Below are positions 1 to 8,451 of a DNA stretch of 64,000 nucleotides, piece by piece. Position numbers and translations under genes: made by a program. How positions within the stretch are numbered: position 1 is the first letter of the stretch; each line of letters opens with the position of its first letter. The notes beneath the pieces are model-generated. The model was not told the origin of the DNA. It saw only the letters and a list, made by a program, of their open reading frames with translations, and ran no database searches. This DNA comes from Fluviicola sp. Lineage in GTDB: Bacteria > Bacteroidota > Bacteroidia > Flavobacteriales_D > Crocinitomicaceae. The stretch is taken from NCBI GenBank assembly GCA_002734085.1, contig NVXV01000015.1, positions 1 through 64,000 on the forward strand, read 5' to 3'.

Positions 1-2
1 GC

Positions 3-80
3 TATAAACTAAATCGCAGGTACTTTGGTGAGAAGGTTTTCGATAGATTAACGTTAGCCGTTGCTAAATCCTACTGGTAA
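3..80 (+). CDS. C-terminal end of an unknown protein (cut by window start)
   Basis: An open frame enters at the window edge and ends at TAA 78-80, giving 25 residues that finish in Ala-Lys-Ser-Tyr-Trp. The stretch is rich in Arg, Lys and aromatic residues and reads like the tail of a folded protein. It is too short to assign to a family. Reality of the frame is inferred only from its being open up to the edge and followed by non-coding sequence. Confidence 0.4.
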   Translation, partial: YKLNRRYFGEKVFDRLTLAVAKSYW

Positions 81-216
81 CATTTGGGGGAATCAAATTT
101 GGTAATAACTCGTTTGATATATGTATGTTTATTTTTAAAATTTCAATGTAAAAGATGGAGTCTAAAATATGGTGAATATTGGAATCCTATATTTTACACT
201 TTAAGGCCTTAGTGGA

Positions 217-255
217 GTTAAAAAATCATTTAATCGAAATGTTAAATGATTTAAC
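217..255. repeat. AT-rich hairpin in a 450-base non-coding stretch
   Basis: The arms aaatcatttaa (223-233) and ttaaatgattt (242-252) pair perfectly around an 8-base loop, and gttaa/ttaac extends the stem. It lies in the gene-free stretch 81-533, which otherwise holds only AT-rich sequence, a weaker hairpin near 163-202 and the terminator at 439-477. It has no U-run, so it is not an obvious terminator, and its function is unknown. Confidence 0.4.
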
Positions 256-438
256 TATGCTTTGAATAGACAAACACTGCAATTTATTCGATATGACCAA
301 TTGAAGGGTTTAACATATTTACATAATATATGATTCTTGTTAAATTGATTGTGAGAATTCCATGTGTTTTATACTCTAATATCTCTGAATTTAGATTATA
401 TTTGTGGCAGTAGTAGTAGGTTAGGTTGATTAGTGTGA

Positions 439-477
439 TAAGAGCTCGGAACGCCCGTTTCGAGCTCTTATTCTTTT
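439..477 (+). terminator. Rho-independent terminator
   Basis: A 10-bp stem, TAAGAGCTCG (439-448) with CGAGCTCTTA (461-470), is followed by TTCTTTT. It sits 360 bases after the partial gene ending at 80, so either that transcript has a long 3' end or a small RNA is encoded in between. Confidence 0.65.
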
Positions 478-533
478 AAGACAATTTTTATTTACATCAA
501 CAAACTTAACTATCTTAGCAAAAATCTTGAACG

Positions 534-1511
534 TTGAGTACTGAGAGTCTTGAAAATTCCATTTTTATTAATGCGAGTAATGAATCTTTTGAAACATTAG
601 CTTTAAAAGTATTCAAATTTCAATATCAAAACTGTACGGTTTACAGAGATTTCTGTAATCATCTAGATGTTAAAAACCCAACTTGTTTAGAGGATATTCC
701 ATTTCTGCCAATATCTTTTTTTAAATCACATAAAATTGTAGCCGAAGGATTTGATCCAGAGTTGATATTTAAAAGTTCTGGGACCACGAACCAAATAAGA
801 AGTACTCATTTTATTGCTAAACCTGATGTTTATGAAAAGTCATTTCGTAAAACGTTTGAAGATTTGATGGGTGAAATCAAAGGTAATGTATTTCTAGCTT
901 TATTGCCAAATTATATCGAACAAGGAAATTCTTCTCTGGTATATATGGTAGGTCATTTGATTCAGCAATCCCAAAATGAATTGTCTGGTTTTTATTTGAA
1001 TGATTACAAAAAATTATTAAGAGTGATGAGTATAGCAAAAAAAAGGAAGTGTAAAGTTTTCCTTTTTGGAGTTTCTTATGCTTTGTTAGATTTAGCTGAA
1101 AAAGAAATTGACTTATCTGATATTTTTATAATTGAAACTGGTGGAATGAAAGGAAGAAGAAAAGAAATGATTCGAGAAGAACTTCACGACATATTAAAAA
1201 ATGGTTTAAATGTTAAAAACATCTATTCTGAATACGGTATGACTGAACTTTTGTCACAAGCTTATCTTCAAGAAGACGGTTATTTTAGGTCGCCTAACTG
1301 GATGAAAATAATGATTAGAGATGTAAATGACGCTTTAACATTTCTTCCAAATGGAAGGACTGGAGGAGTTAATGTTATTGATCTCGCCAATTTATATAGC
1401 TGTTCTTTTATAGCAACCGATGATTTGGGCGTAAAAAACATGGATTTATTTAAAATTTTAGGTAGATTTGATTTAAGTGACATTAGAGGTTGTAATTTGT
1501 TGGTAAATTAG
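534..1511 (+). CDS. LuxE-like acyl-protein synthetase / adenylate-forming enzyme
   Basis: 325 residues resembling the LuxE acyl-protein synthetase family (adenylate-forming fold). Supporting motifs are the Ser/Thr-rich nucleotide-binding loop FKSSGTTNQIRSTHF near residue 80, FLALLPNYIEQGNSSLVYM near 120, the IIETGGMKGRR segment near 200, and SEYGMTELLSQAY near 233. The late segment IATDDLGVKN plus ILGRFDLSDIRGCN is the usual C-terminal signature. LuxE proper activates fatty acids for the luciferase reductase complex, but there is no luxAB or luxCD here. Non-luminous Bacteroidota carry such proteins, probably acting on other acyl groups. The frame has no nearby ATG; TTG at 534 gives the expected N-terminus and is taken as the start. 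It appears to be a single-gene unit. Confidence 0.75.
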   Translation: MSTESLENSIFINASNESFETLALKVFKFQYQNCTVYRDFCNHLDVKNPTCLEDIPFLPISFFKSHKIVAEGFDPELIFKSSGTTNQIRSTHFIAKPDVYEKSFRKTFEDLMGEIKGNVFLALLPNYIEQGNSSLVYMVGHLIQQSQNELSGFYLNDYKKLLRVMSIAKKRKCKVFLFGVSYALLDLAEKEIDLSDIFIIETGGMKGRRKEMIREELHDILKNGLNVKNIYSEYGMTELLSQAYLQEDGYFRSPNWMKIMIRDVNDALTFLPNGRTGGVNVIDLANLYSCSFIATDDLGVKNMDLFKILGRFDLSDIRGCNLLVN

Positions 1512-1572
1512 AAAAAAGGAATAATATTTGTGTGATAGTACACAATCTAAAACTGAATAAAAAAACAAGAAA

Positions 1573-2103
1573 ATGAGAATTATAATTGCATTAATGGCCG
1601 TAGTAATTTTAGGAAGTTGTGCCACTAAAGTTCCTTACACTCCAAAGATTAAAGAGGAGTTTGATTTAACTCCAGATAAACTAAAAAAAGTGCAGTTCTA
1701 TACTTCAAGAACAATAATTTTGGAGAGAAGTGATGAGCAACAGGTTGTCTCTACAACAGGTAAAGATGGTGAACTTGTGGCTAGTGAAAGATCTACATCC
1801 GAAAGAATTGTGATTCCTTCGAACAGACCATGTGTATTCGAAGAAATGGAAGAAGATGGAACCATTCAAATTAGATTTGAAATGGGTGCAGGTAGAGTCT
1901 TACGTTTCAGTGAAAGAAAAAACATCTCAAATGGGCGGTTTTATCTAGTGGCCCAATGGGAAAATGGTAAAGGGGAACTAGATTATGGGGGTTCAGTATA
2001 CTATGCTGTTTCTGGAAGTTCTTCTGCTTATCTTCTAGTGAAATTAAAAAAATGGAAGAAAAATAAACGTAATGAACGAGTTGTAAAAGGCATGAAAGTG
2101 TAA
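1573..2103 (+). CDS. Small exported lipoprotein, unknown function
   Basis: 176 residues. The N-terminus MRIIIALMAVVILGSC is a lipoprotein signal peptide with the lipobox Leu-Gly-Ser-Cys, so the mature protein starts at Cys16. The remainder is mostly polar beta-type sequence with a basic tail (KLKKWKKNKRNERVVKGMKV). I recognise no family. It starts 61 bases after the luxE-like gene and ends before a strong terminator, so the two could be co-transcribed. The start is the first ATG, directly before the hydrophobic segment. Confidence 0.7.
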   Translation: MRIIIALMAVVILGSCATKVPYTPKIKEEFDLTPDKLKKVQFYTSRTIILERSDEQQVVSTTGKDGELVASERSTSERIVIPSNRPCVFEEMEEDGTIQIRFEMGAGRVLRFSERKNISNGRFYLVAQWENGKGELDYGGSVYYAVSGSSSAYLLVKLKKWKKNKRNERVVKGMKV

Positions 2104-2211
2104 GTTATTGTTTATATAAACTGTGATTAACACTTGCTTAATGTTTGAGAGGTATTTTTGTCCGCGTAGCAAGTAAGTTTTTTCATGGTTTAACAACATG
2201 GATTTTAGGTC

Positions 2212-2241
2212 GAGGGGAAGTTTTAGCTTCCCCTCTTTTTT
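2212..2241 (+). terminator. Rho-independent terminator after the lipoprotein gene
   Basis: The perfect 9-bp stem GAGGGGAAG (2212-2220) / CTTCCCCTC (2227-2235) has a 6-base loop and a run of six T. It separates the lipoprotein gene from ppk. Confidence 0.85.
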
Positions 2242-2284
2242 GCTGTGATTTTAGTTGTATATTCACGATTGTTTTTTTAATTAA

Positions 2285-4321
2285 ATGAAGAAATTAATAA
2301 ATAGAGAGTTTAGCTGGTTATCTTTCAATGAAAGAGTGTTGCAGGAGAGCTTAGATAAAACAGTTCCACTCGTTGAAAGACTGAGGTTTTTAGGTATTTA
2401 TTCCAGTAATTTGGATGAGTTTTTTAGGGTGCGCGTTGCCAATATTAACCGCATGATTGATCTAAAAAATCAACGTATTGAGGGGTATGCTGGAACGCCA
2501 AGAACGTTATTAAATGAGGTTCAAAAAATAATTAAAAAACAACGCCGACTTTACGATATTTCTTATCAGCGATTGCTCAAAGAAATGGAATCCCACAATA
2601 TTTATCATATTAATGAAACAAATATTCCAGAGTATCTGGAAGAGGAACTTTCACATTATTATCATTCAGAAATAAAGCAGGATATTGTTCCAATTATGCT
2701 TGAGCGTAAACGTAAATTTCCGCGTTTACGTGATAAGGAAATTTACCTGGCTATTAAAATGATTTCAGGTAAGAAAAACAAAATTCGATATGCTTTAATT
2801 CAAATCCCTTCTCAACATAAACGGTTTATTACAATGGATCGTGGGGATAAGACCTATGTTATTATTCTTGATGATTTAGTACGTCTTTATATGCATCAGA
2901 TTTTCTCCATCTTTGATGTAAGTGAAATTGAAGCCTATACTTTTAAATTCACGCGTGATGCAGAATTGAACATAGATGATGATTTTTCTATTTCTATGTA
3001 TGATAAAATGGAAGAGAGTATAAAGCAACGTAAAAAAGGAGAGCCGCTTAGATTCGTTTACGATGAAAAAATGGATACTGGCCTTTTAAATTTCTTAAAG
3101 AAAGCAATAGGTGTTTCGAGTGAAGACCATATCGCTCCGGGAGGCAGGTATCATAACTTTAAAGATCTAATGAAGTTCCCAGATTTTGGAAGGCCTGATT
3201 TTGTTTATCCAAAACAAGCACCAATTGCAGACCAGGAATTCACCGATCAAAATTCAGTGATTAAAACAATTCTCAATAAAGACGTTTTTCTTCATTATCC
3301 ATACCAGAAATTTGATCATTTGGTTGACTTGTTACGAGAAGCAGCAATTGATCCGAAAGTAAGAGAAATAAAAATTAATATCTATAGAGTTGCGAAAAGG
3401 TCTCAGGTGATAAATGCATTGATTAACGCCATTAAAAACGGCAAATTGGTCACAGTTGTTGTTGAACTCCAAGCTCGCTTTGATGAAGAAAACAACATGT
3501 ATTGGTCAAATATTATGAGAGAACATGGAGCCAAACTTATCTACGGTGTTCCTGGTTTAAAAGTGCATTCAAAATTGATTCAAATTACGCGTTTTGATGG
3601 AAAAAAAGAACAGTTGATTACTCATGTCGGAACAGGTAATTTCAATGGTGATACAGCAAAATTATATTCTGATTTTAGCTTGTTTACATCGAAGCAAGAA
3701 ATTTCCAGAGAAGTTAAAAAGGTGTTTAATTTACTGGAAAACAATATAGAGAGAGGGATATATAAAAGTATATTCGTTTCTCCTTTCAATACGAGAAGAA
3801 AGTTTATTGAGTTAATTAATAAGGAAATTAAAAACAGTAAAAGAGGTCTACCAGCGAGTATTGATATTAAACTAAATAGTCTTGTTGATTCGAAATTGAT
3901 TAAAAAACTATATGATGCAAGTAAAGCTGGAGTCAAAATAAGGATTATTGTACGTGGAATATGTTGTTTGATTCCTGGAAAGCCTGGTTTTAGTGAAAAT
4001 ATAGAGGTCAAAAGTATCATTGGAAGATATTTGGAACATGGTAGATTCTTTATATTTCAGAATGAAGGAACTCCAAAATACTATATCTCCTCTGCAGATT
4101 GGATGACAAGAAACTTAGATAAGCGTATAGAAGTTACGACTCCTGTTTTGGATCATGCTATTCAAAAAGAAATACAGGATGTCTTTGATATTATGTGGAG
4201 AGACAATGTTAAAGCCCGTGTAATTGATGAGTTTCAAAAGAACAAATACATCAAGCGAGAGGAGGATGAGACACATCATAATTCTCAACAAGAGCTATTT
4301 GACTATTATGCAGGTTCGTGA
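2285..4321 (+). CDS. ppk1: Polyphosphate kinase 1
   Basis: 678 residues, the usual length for PPK1, which reversibly polymerises the gamma-phosphate of ATP into inorganic polyphosphate. The N-terminal domain starts with the typical INREFSWLSFNERVL. Both histidines of the phospholipase-D-like catalytic domains are visible: His428 in GLKVHSKL (the autophosphorylated residue in E. coli) and His585 in RYLEHGRFF. The THVGTGNFNGDTAKLYSDFSL and SSADWMTRNLDKRIE motifs are also present. It is followed 149 bases later by the exopolyphosphatase gene, the classic synthesis/degradation pair. The start ATG follows an AT-rich leader directly after a terminator, so ppk1 has its own promoter. Confidence 0.96.
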   Translation: MKKLINREFSWLSFNERVLQESLDKTVPLVERLRFLGIYSSNLDEFFRVRVANINRMIDLKNQRIEGYAGTPRTLLNEVQKIIKKQRRLYDISYQRLLKEMESHNIYHINETNIPEYLEEELSHYYHSEIKQDIVPIMLERKRKFPRLRDKEIYLAIKMISGKKNKIRYALIQIPSQHKRFITMDRGDKTYVIILDDLVRLYMHQIFSIFDVSEIEAYTFKFTRDAELNIDDDFSISMYDKMEESIKQRKKGEPLRFVYDEKMDTGLLNFLKKAIGVSSEDHIAPGGRYHNFKDLMKFPDFGRPDFVYPKQAPIADQEFTDQNSVIKTILNKDVFLHYPYQKFDHLVDLLREAAIDPKVREIKINIYRVAKRSQVINALINAIKNGKLVTVVVELQARFDEENNMYWSNIMREHGAKLIYGVPGLKVHSKLIQITRFDGKKEQLITHVGTGNFNGDTAKLYSDFSLFTSKQEISREVKKVFNLLENNIERGIYKSIFVSPFNTRRKFIELINKEIKNSKRGLPASIDIKLNSLVDSKLIKKLYDASKAGVKIRIIVRGICCLIPGKPGFSENIEVKSIIGRYLEHGRFFIFQNEGTPKYYISSADWMTRNLDKRIEVTTPVLDHAIQKEIQDVFDIMWRDNVKARVIDEFQKNKYIKREEDETHHNSQQELFDYYAGS

Positions 4322-4470
4322 ATAGAATTCTAGTTAGATTGAAAAAGTGTGATGTTTTCATAACTGCACGCTATTCGTATTGAAGTTATCAACGCACGTT
4401 GAAAAATAAACTTGACGGTAAGTTAAAGACGTCCGCAAAATATTCTTAATATTACTTCAAATCAAGGATT

Positions 4471-5346
4471 ATGAAGTACGCCGCAATTGATATTGGGACT
4501 AACGCAGCTCGCTTGCTAATTGGTGAGGTAACCCAAAACAATGGTCATTCATATGTTCAAAAAATTTCTTATACCCGTGTTCCTCTTAGATTAGGATTTG
4601 AGGTGTTTACAGATGGTTTTATTTCTGATCAAAAAACAGAACAATTCATAAAAACAATTCGAGCTTATAAATTAATTGCCGATGTATATGATGTTCAGGA
4701 GTTAAGAGCGTGTGCCACCTCAGCTATGAGAGAGGCTGATAATGGCTTGGACGTTAAGAAAAAAATCAAGGAAGAAACGGGTGTAAATATTGAAATCATT
4801 CATGGAGAAGAAGAAGCAAACATCATCTTCTCAACATTTTTTCTCTTGGCGTTTGATAAGGCTTCACCATTTCTAGTAATCGATGTTGGAGGAGGTTCAA
4901 CAGAAGTAAGTGTTTTTGAAGAAGGAAAAAAGATCGCTGGAAAATCTTTTAATATTGGTACAATACGTATTCTAAAGGATAAATTTAGTCCTACAATTTG
5001 GGATGACATCAATGAATGGATTGATAAAACGATTGATATTAATATGCCCCATAAGGTTTTTGCAACCGGAGGGAACATCAATAAAATGCATAAACTTTTA
5101 AATAAAAGATTTATGCAACCGATAAGGTCAAGAGAATTTCAGCGTTTACATAAAAAGTTGAGAAAAATGTCTTACGAACAACGCATTGAAGCCTATCAAT
5201 TAAAACCTGATCGTGCAGATGTAATTGTTCCCGCTTGTGATATTTATAGCTTTATCCTTGGAAAACTTGATTGTAAAGAAATATTTGTCCCTAAGATTGG
5301 TTTGAGTGATGGTATGATTTATACGATGTACAAAAAAGACCAGTAA
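4471..5346 (+). CDS. ppx: Exopolyphosphatase / Ppx-GppA phosphatase
   Basis: 291 residues, the short single-core form common in Bacteroidota rather than the roughly 500-residue E. coli enzyme. The ASKHA phosphate-binding loops are clear: AAIDIGTNAARLLIGE at the N-terminus and VIDVGGGSTEVSVFEEG near residue 137. A late FATGGNINKM segment near 200 is the third signature. The family releases phosphate from the ends of polyphosphate, or converts pppGpp to ppGpp. Its position downstream of ppk1 favours polyphosphate. No C-terminal HD domain is present. Confidence 0.92.
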   Translation: MKYAAIDIGTNAARLLIGEVTQNNGHSYVQKISYTRVPLRLGFEVFTDGFISDQKTEQFIKTIRAYKLIADVYDVQELRACATSAMREADNGLDVKKKIKEETGVNIEIIHGEEEANIIFSTFFLLAFDKASPFLVIDVGGGSTEVSVFEEGKKIAGKSFNIGTIRILKDKFSPTIWDDINEWIDKTIDINMPHKVFATGGNINKMHKLLNKRFMQPIRSREFQRLHKKLRKMSYEQRIEAYQLKPDRADVIVPACDIYSFILGKLDCKEIFVPKIGLSDGMIYTMYKKDQ

Positions 5347-5352
5347 TTAGCG

Positions 5353-6411
5353 CTAGGATAAAAACCGTCTTGACATTATTCTTCTTGCTGGTTTTTCAAT
5401 TAATTCATATGAAATACTAGCCCAAACGATCAAAATAAGTAAATACAATATAAACTCGGACGTTGTGATTAACTCTATGCTATTAATCCAACAAAACCAA
5501 AGATAGACGGGGAATTGCCACATGTAAATACCATAGCTTATATTCCCTAAATAAATCAAAGGCCTACTTCCAAATACTCTAATATAGAAGTTTTTATCCA
5601 GGGACAAGCCAATACAAATGAGCAAGAAAAAAGGAATTAATCCACCATTATGAGATAATAAACGGATTGGGTTTTCGAAGTTTAATATAAGAATAAAGCA
5701 TACGATGCCAACAGTAGTCATTACAGGGAATAAATAGGGATTTAATTTAGCTTTTTTTATTTGATAAATCCATTTTCCACCCAAAAACCCAGCTACAAAT
5801 GTACTGAAGTGAAATAATGGGAAGTACAAAATAAACTGCTCTAGAAAATATCGATTTGGATCGAAAAGATAAACAACAAAGTAGAAGTGTTGTAACAACC
5901 CTAGAGCGATTATCGCGATACTCAAATACACAAAATAATTCCACTTCATCTTTTTGTAAAACCACAATATCAATGGAAAAGTGGCATAAAGGAAAAACTC
6001 AACAGAAATGGACCAAGATGGGAAGTTGACCTGGAGCGCATAACCAGGAAACCAGGATTGTAGACCTAGTGCATTCGCAACTCCGTGAAATCCGGAAGGA
6101 GTATCGAGCCCAAAGTAAATCTGTGTGAGTAAAACAATGACAAAAGTGAGAATGTAGATAGGATAAATTCGAAATACGCGTTTTAATAAGAAATCTCTCG
6201 TTTTAGTTTTATTATAATTATAGGCTAAAACAAATCCTGAAAGGAAGAAAAAGAAACTAACAGCAACTGCTCCATTCCTGAAAAACTCGGCTAATATATT
6301 CTCTTTGAAAAAATCTAAATGAAGACCATAATGAAAAATAACAACCAAAATCGCCAATACAAAACGTGGAAATGTCAGCGCTTTAAGATATGCTGGTTGC
6401 TGTTCGTTCAT
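5353..6411 (-). CDS. Membrane acyltransferase (acyltransferase 3 / OafA family)
   Basis: 352 residues with about ten hydrophobic membrane segments. The family hallmarks are RFVLAILVVIFHYGLH at the start (the conserved His of the first helix), FFFFLSGFVLAYNYNKTK, and the SWSISVEFFLYATFPLIL segment. The end YGIYMWQFPVYLW followed by YELIEKPARRIM is typical of these O-acetyltransferases. They modify cell-surface sugars or lipids, but the substrate here is unknown. The gene starts 9 bases after tyrS on the same strand and is probably read through from the tyrS promoter. It converges on ppx with a 6-base gap. Confidence 0.85.
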   Translation of the reverse strand: MNEQQPAYLKALTFPRFVLAILVVIFHYGLHLDFFKENILAEFFRNGAVAVSFFFFLSGFVLAYNYNKTKTRDFLLKRVFRIYPIYILTFVIVLLTQIYFGLDTPSGFHGVANALGLQSWFPGYALQVNFPSWSISVEFFLYATFPLILWFYKKMKWNYFVYLSIAIIALGLLQHFYFVVYLFDPNRYFLEQFILYFPLFHFSTFVAGFLGGKWIYQIKKAKLNPYLFPVMTTVGIVCFILILNFENPIRLLSHNGGLIPFFLLICIGLSLDKNFYIRVFGSRPLIYLGNISYGIYMWQFPVYLWFCWINSIELITTSEFILYLLILIVWASISYELIEKPARRIMSRRFLS

Positions 6412-6420
6412 AGTTTCGTT

Positions 6421-7716
6421 CTATTCCACAACGATAAGGTAATTGTTTTTCTTTCCTTTACCTAATAGGATAAATTTACCATTTAATAAGCTATTCTTAT
6501 CAACAATGAAATCCTCTTTTACTTTTTCTTTGTTTACACTAACTGCGTTTCCTTTTAACTCTCTACGCGCCTCGCCATTTGAATTTAAAAAACCAGTTTT
6601 AGCCGATAAAGCATCAATAATTCCAACACCTTCTTCAATTGCTGATTTTGAAATGGTCGCTTGAGGGACACCATCAAAAACTTCCAAAAACTGTTTTTCA
6701 GGAAGACTTTCTAAATCTTCTTTAGTTGACTTTCCAAATAATATTTTTGACGCGGCAATTGCATTTTTCAAATCTGACTCGGAATGAACCATGATTGTTA
6801 ATTCATTTGCCAATTTCTGTTGTAAAGCACGTTGATGGGGAGCTTCTTTGTGCTCGGCAATCAATTGTTCTATTTCGACTTCACTTAAAAACGTAAATAT
6901 TTTAATGTACTTTTCAGCATCTTCATCGGAAGTGTTTAACCAGTATTGGTAAAACTTGTAAGCGGATGTTTTCTCAGGATCTAGCCAAACATTTCCACCC
7001 TCTGTTTTTCCAAACTTCGTTCCGTCAGCTTTTGTGATCAAAGGACATGTTATTGCAAAAGCTTTCCCACTCTCTTTTCTTCGAATCAATTCTGTTCCAG
7101 TGGTTATGTTTCCCCATTGATCAGATCCTCCCATTTGAATTGTGCAGCTATTATTTTTGTATAAATGCAGAAAGTCATAACCTTGTACCAATTGGTAAGA
7201 AAACTCTGTAAATGACATCCCTTCACTATCTTCTCCAGTAAGTCGTTTTTTTACAGAGTCTTTAGCCATCATGTAGTTTACTGTAAGGTGTTTACCGACA
7301 TCTCTAATAAACTCCAAAAATGAAAAATTTTTCATCCAGTCGTAATTATTGACTAAAAGTGCCGAATTTTTATCATCTGTTTTGAAATCTAAAAACTTTT
7401 CCAGTTGTTTTTTTATGGCGTCTTGATTGTGTTTTAGCGTCTTTTCATCCAAAAGATTTCTCTCTTGTGACTTCCCAGAAGGATCACCAATCATTCCAGT
7501 TGCCCCTCCAAGTAAAGCAATCGGTTTGTGCCCCGCCTTTTGAAAATGACGCAACATCATAACACTCACCAGGTGACCAATATGTAAAGAATCAGCGGTA
7601 GGATCGATCCCTACGTAAGCAGCACGCATTTCTTCTGTCAAGTGTTCTTCAACACCAGGCATTGTATCGTGTATCATTCCTCTCCATTTTAACTCTTCCG
7701 TAAAATTTGTCGCCAT
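6421..7716 (-). CDS. tyrS: Tyrosyl-tRNA synthetase
   Basis: Charges tRNA-Tyr with tyrosine. The start chosen is the ATG giving [21 protein letters not shown], which aligns with the family N-terminus; an upstream TTG would add seven poorly conserved residues. The class I signature appears as [11 protein letters not shown], and the second signature is [15 protein letters not shown] (the KFGKT form used by bacterial TyrRS). The tyrosine pocket segment [12 protein letters not shown] and GGSDQWGNI are present, with an S4-like RNA-binding domain at the C-terminus. 431 residues is a full-length enzyme. Confidence 0.96.
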   Translation of the reverse strand: MATNFTEELKWRGMIHDTMPGVEEHLTEEMRAAYVGIDPTADSLHIGHLVSVMMLRHFQKAGHKPIALLGGATGMIGDPSGKSQERNLLDEKTLKHNQDAIKKQLEKFLDFKTDDKNSALLVNNYDWMKNFSFLEFIRDVGKHLTVNYMMAKDSVKKRLTGEDSEGMSFTEFSYQLVQGYDFLHLYKNNSCTIQMGGSDQWGNITTGTELIRRKESGKAFAITCPLITKADGTKFGKTEGGNVWLDPEKTSAYKFYQYWLNTSDEDAEKYIKIFTFLSEVEIEQLIAEHKEAPHQRALQQKLANELTIMVHSESDLKNAIAASKILFGKSTKEDLESLPEKQFLEVFDGVPQATISKSAIEEGVGIIDALSAKTGFLNSNGEARRELKGNAVSVNKEKVKEDFIVDKNSLLNGKFILLGKGKKNNYLIVVE

Positions 7717-7734
7717 AACTAAAAATATTTTCCT

Positions 7735-7742
7735 CAAAAATA
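7735..7742 (-). promoter_or_regulatory. Possible tyrS promoter -7 element
   Basis: On the minus strand TATTTTTG fits the Bacteroidota -7 consensus TAnnTTTG. It lies about 19 bases before the tyrS ATG. No clear TTG is seen at the expected -33 distance, so support is moderate. Confidence 0.35.
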
Positions 7743-7970
7743 GTATGGTTTACGGAATTGAAAAGTTTTTACTTAATTATTATGAGGGTTTTCTTTATAG
7801 TCTATTGTAACGTATGTTATTTAACAATTTTCCATCAATCAGTAAAAACCGTTTGTATAAGATCGTATTTGATTTTTTTTAGAGTACTCTATAACCACTA
7901 CTAAGCTTGATTTTTCCGAACAAATGGTGTTAAAAAGTATTAAATATTAACATATTTTAACATTTAGGCA

Positions 7971-8003
7971 TTGAGTGTTTTCATGGGAGAAACTTTAGGT
8001 TTG
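7971..8003 (+). promoter_or_regulatory. Candidate promoter of the RHS operon
   Basis: TTG at 7971-7973 and TAGGTTTG at 7996-8003 match the Bacteroidota -33/-7 pattern with a 22-base spacer, slightly long. The -7 box lies 37 bases before the ATG of the first operon gene. The rest of the roughly 300-base divergent region 7717-8040 is AT-rich with no other signal I can name. Confidence 0.45.
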
Positions 8004-8040
8004 TACCACTTAAATTAAACATTATAACCATATAATTCGT

Positions 8041-8451
8041 ATGAAATCTATACCCCTTGTTTTAGGCTTAATGCTAACCATTAGTTTTTCTGTTTTTTCA
8101 CAGGATTCAAGTAATGTAACTGTATCATTTGGTGAGCTTCAACAAGCTGATCCTATAGATACAGGCTTAGTTTACAACAGTATGTTTGTTGAATATCAGG
8201 ATTTTGACACTACAAATATTGTGTCTATTCAAATAGAAGTAATAGACGTTAGTAATAATAACAAACTAGTGTCAAGAAATATTGTTCGTTTACCAGAGGA
8301 TAGTGATATCAAATATACAATTGTTGAGGGCGTTTTAAAAGTTAACATGGGCTATTATCTGCCTCAAAATCAATATAAAATTATATATAGAACAGAAGAC
8401 TATCAGGGAATACTTAGTGACCTAAAAGAAATCAATCTTTCTTATGAATAA
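8041..8451 (+). CDS. Small secreted protein, first gene of the RHS operon
   Basis: 136 residues with a signal peptide (hydrophobic residues 4-19, likely cut after VFSQ). The mature part is a single predicted beta-rich domain (VSIQIEVIDVSNNNKLVSRNIVRL, then YLPQNQYKIIYRTEDY), like a small Ig-like or transthyretin-like fold, but I recognise no named family. Its stop overlaps the next start by 8 bases, so it is translationally coupled to the DNRLRE protein and belongs to the toxin operon. It may be a periplasmic or surface accessory. Confidence 0.7.
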   Translation: MKSIPLVLGLMLTISFSVFSQDSSNVTVSFGELQQADPIDTGLVYNSMFVEYQDFDTTNIVSIQIEVIDVSNNNKLVSRNIVRLPEDSDIKYTIVEGVLKVNMGYYLPQNQYKIIYRTEDYQGILSDLKEINLSYE

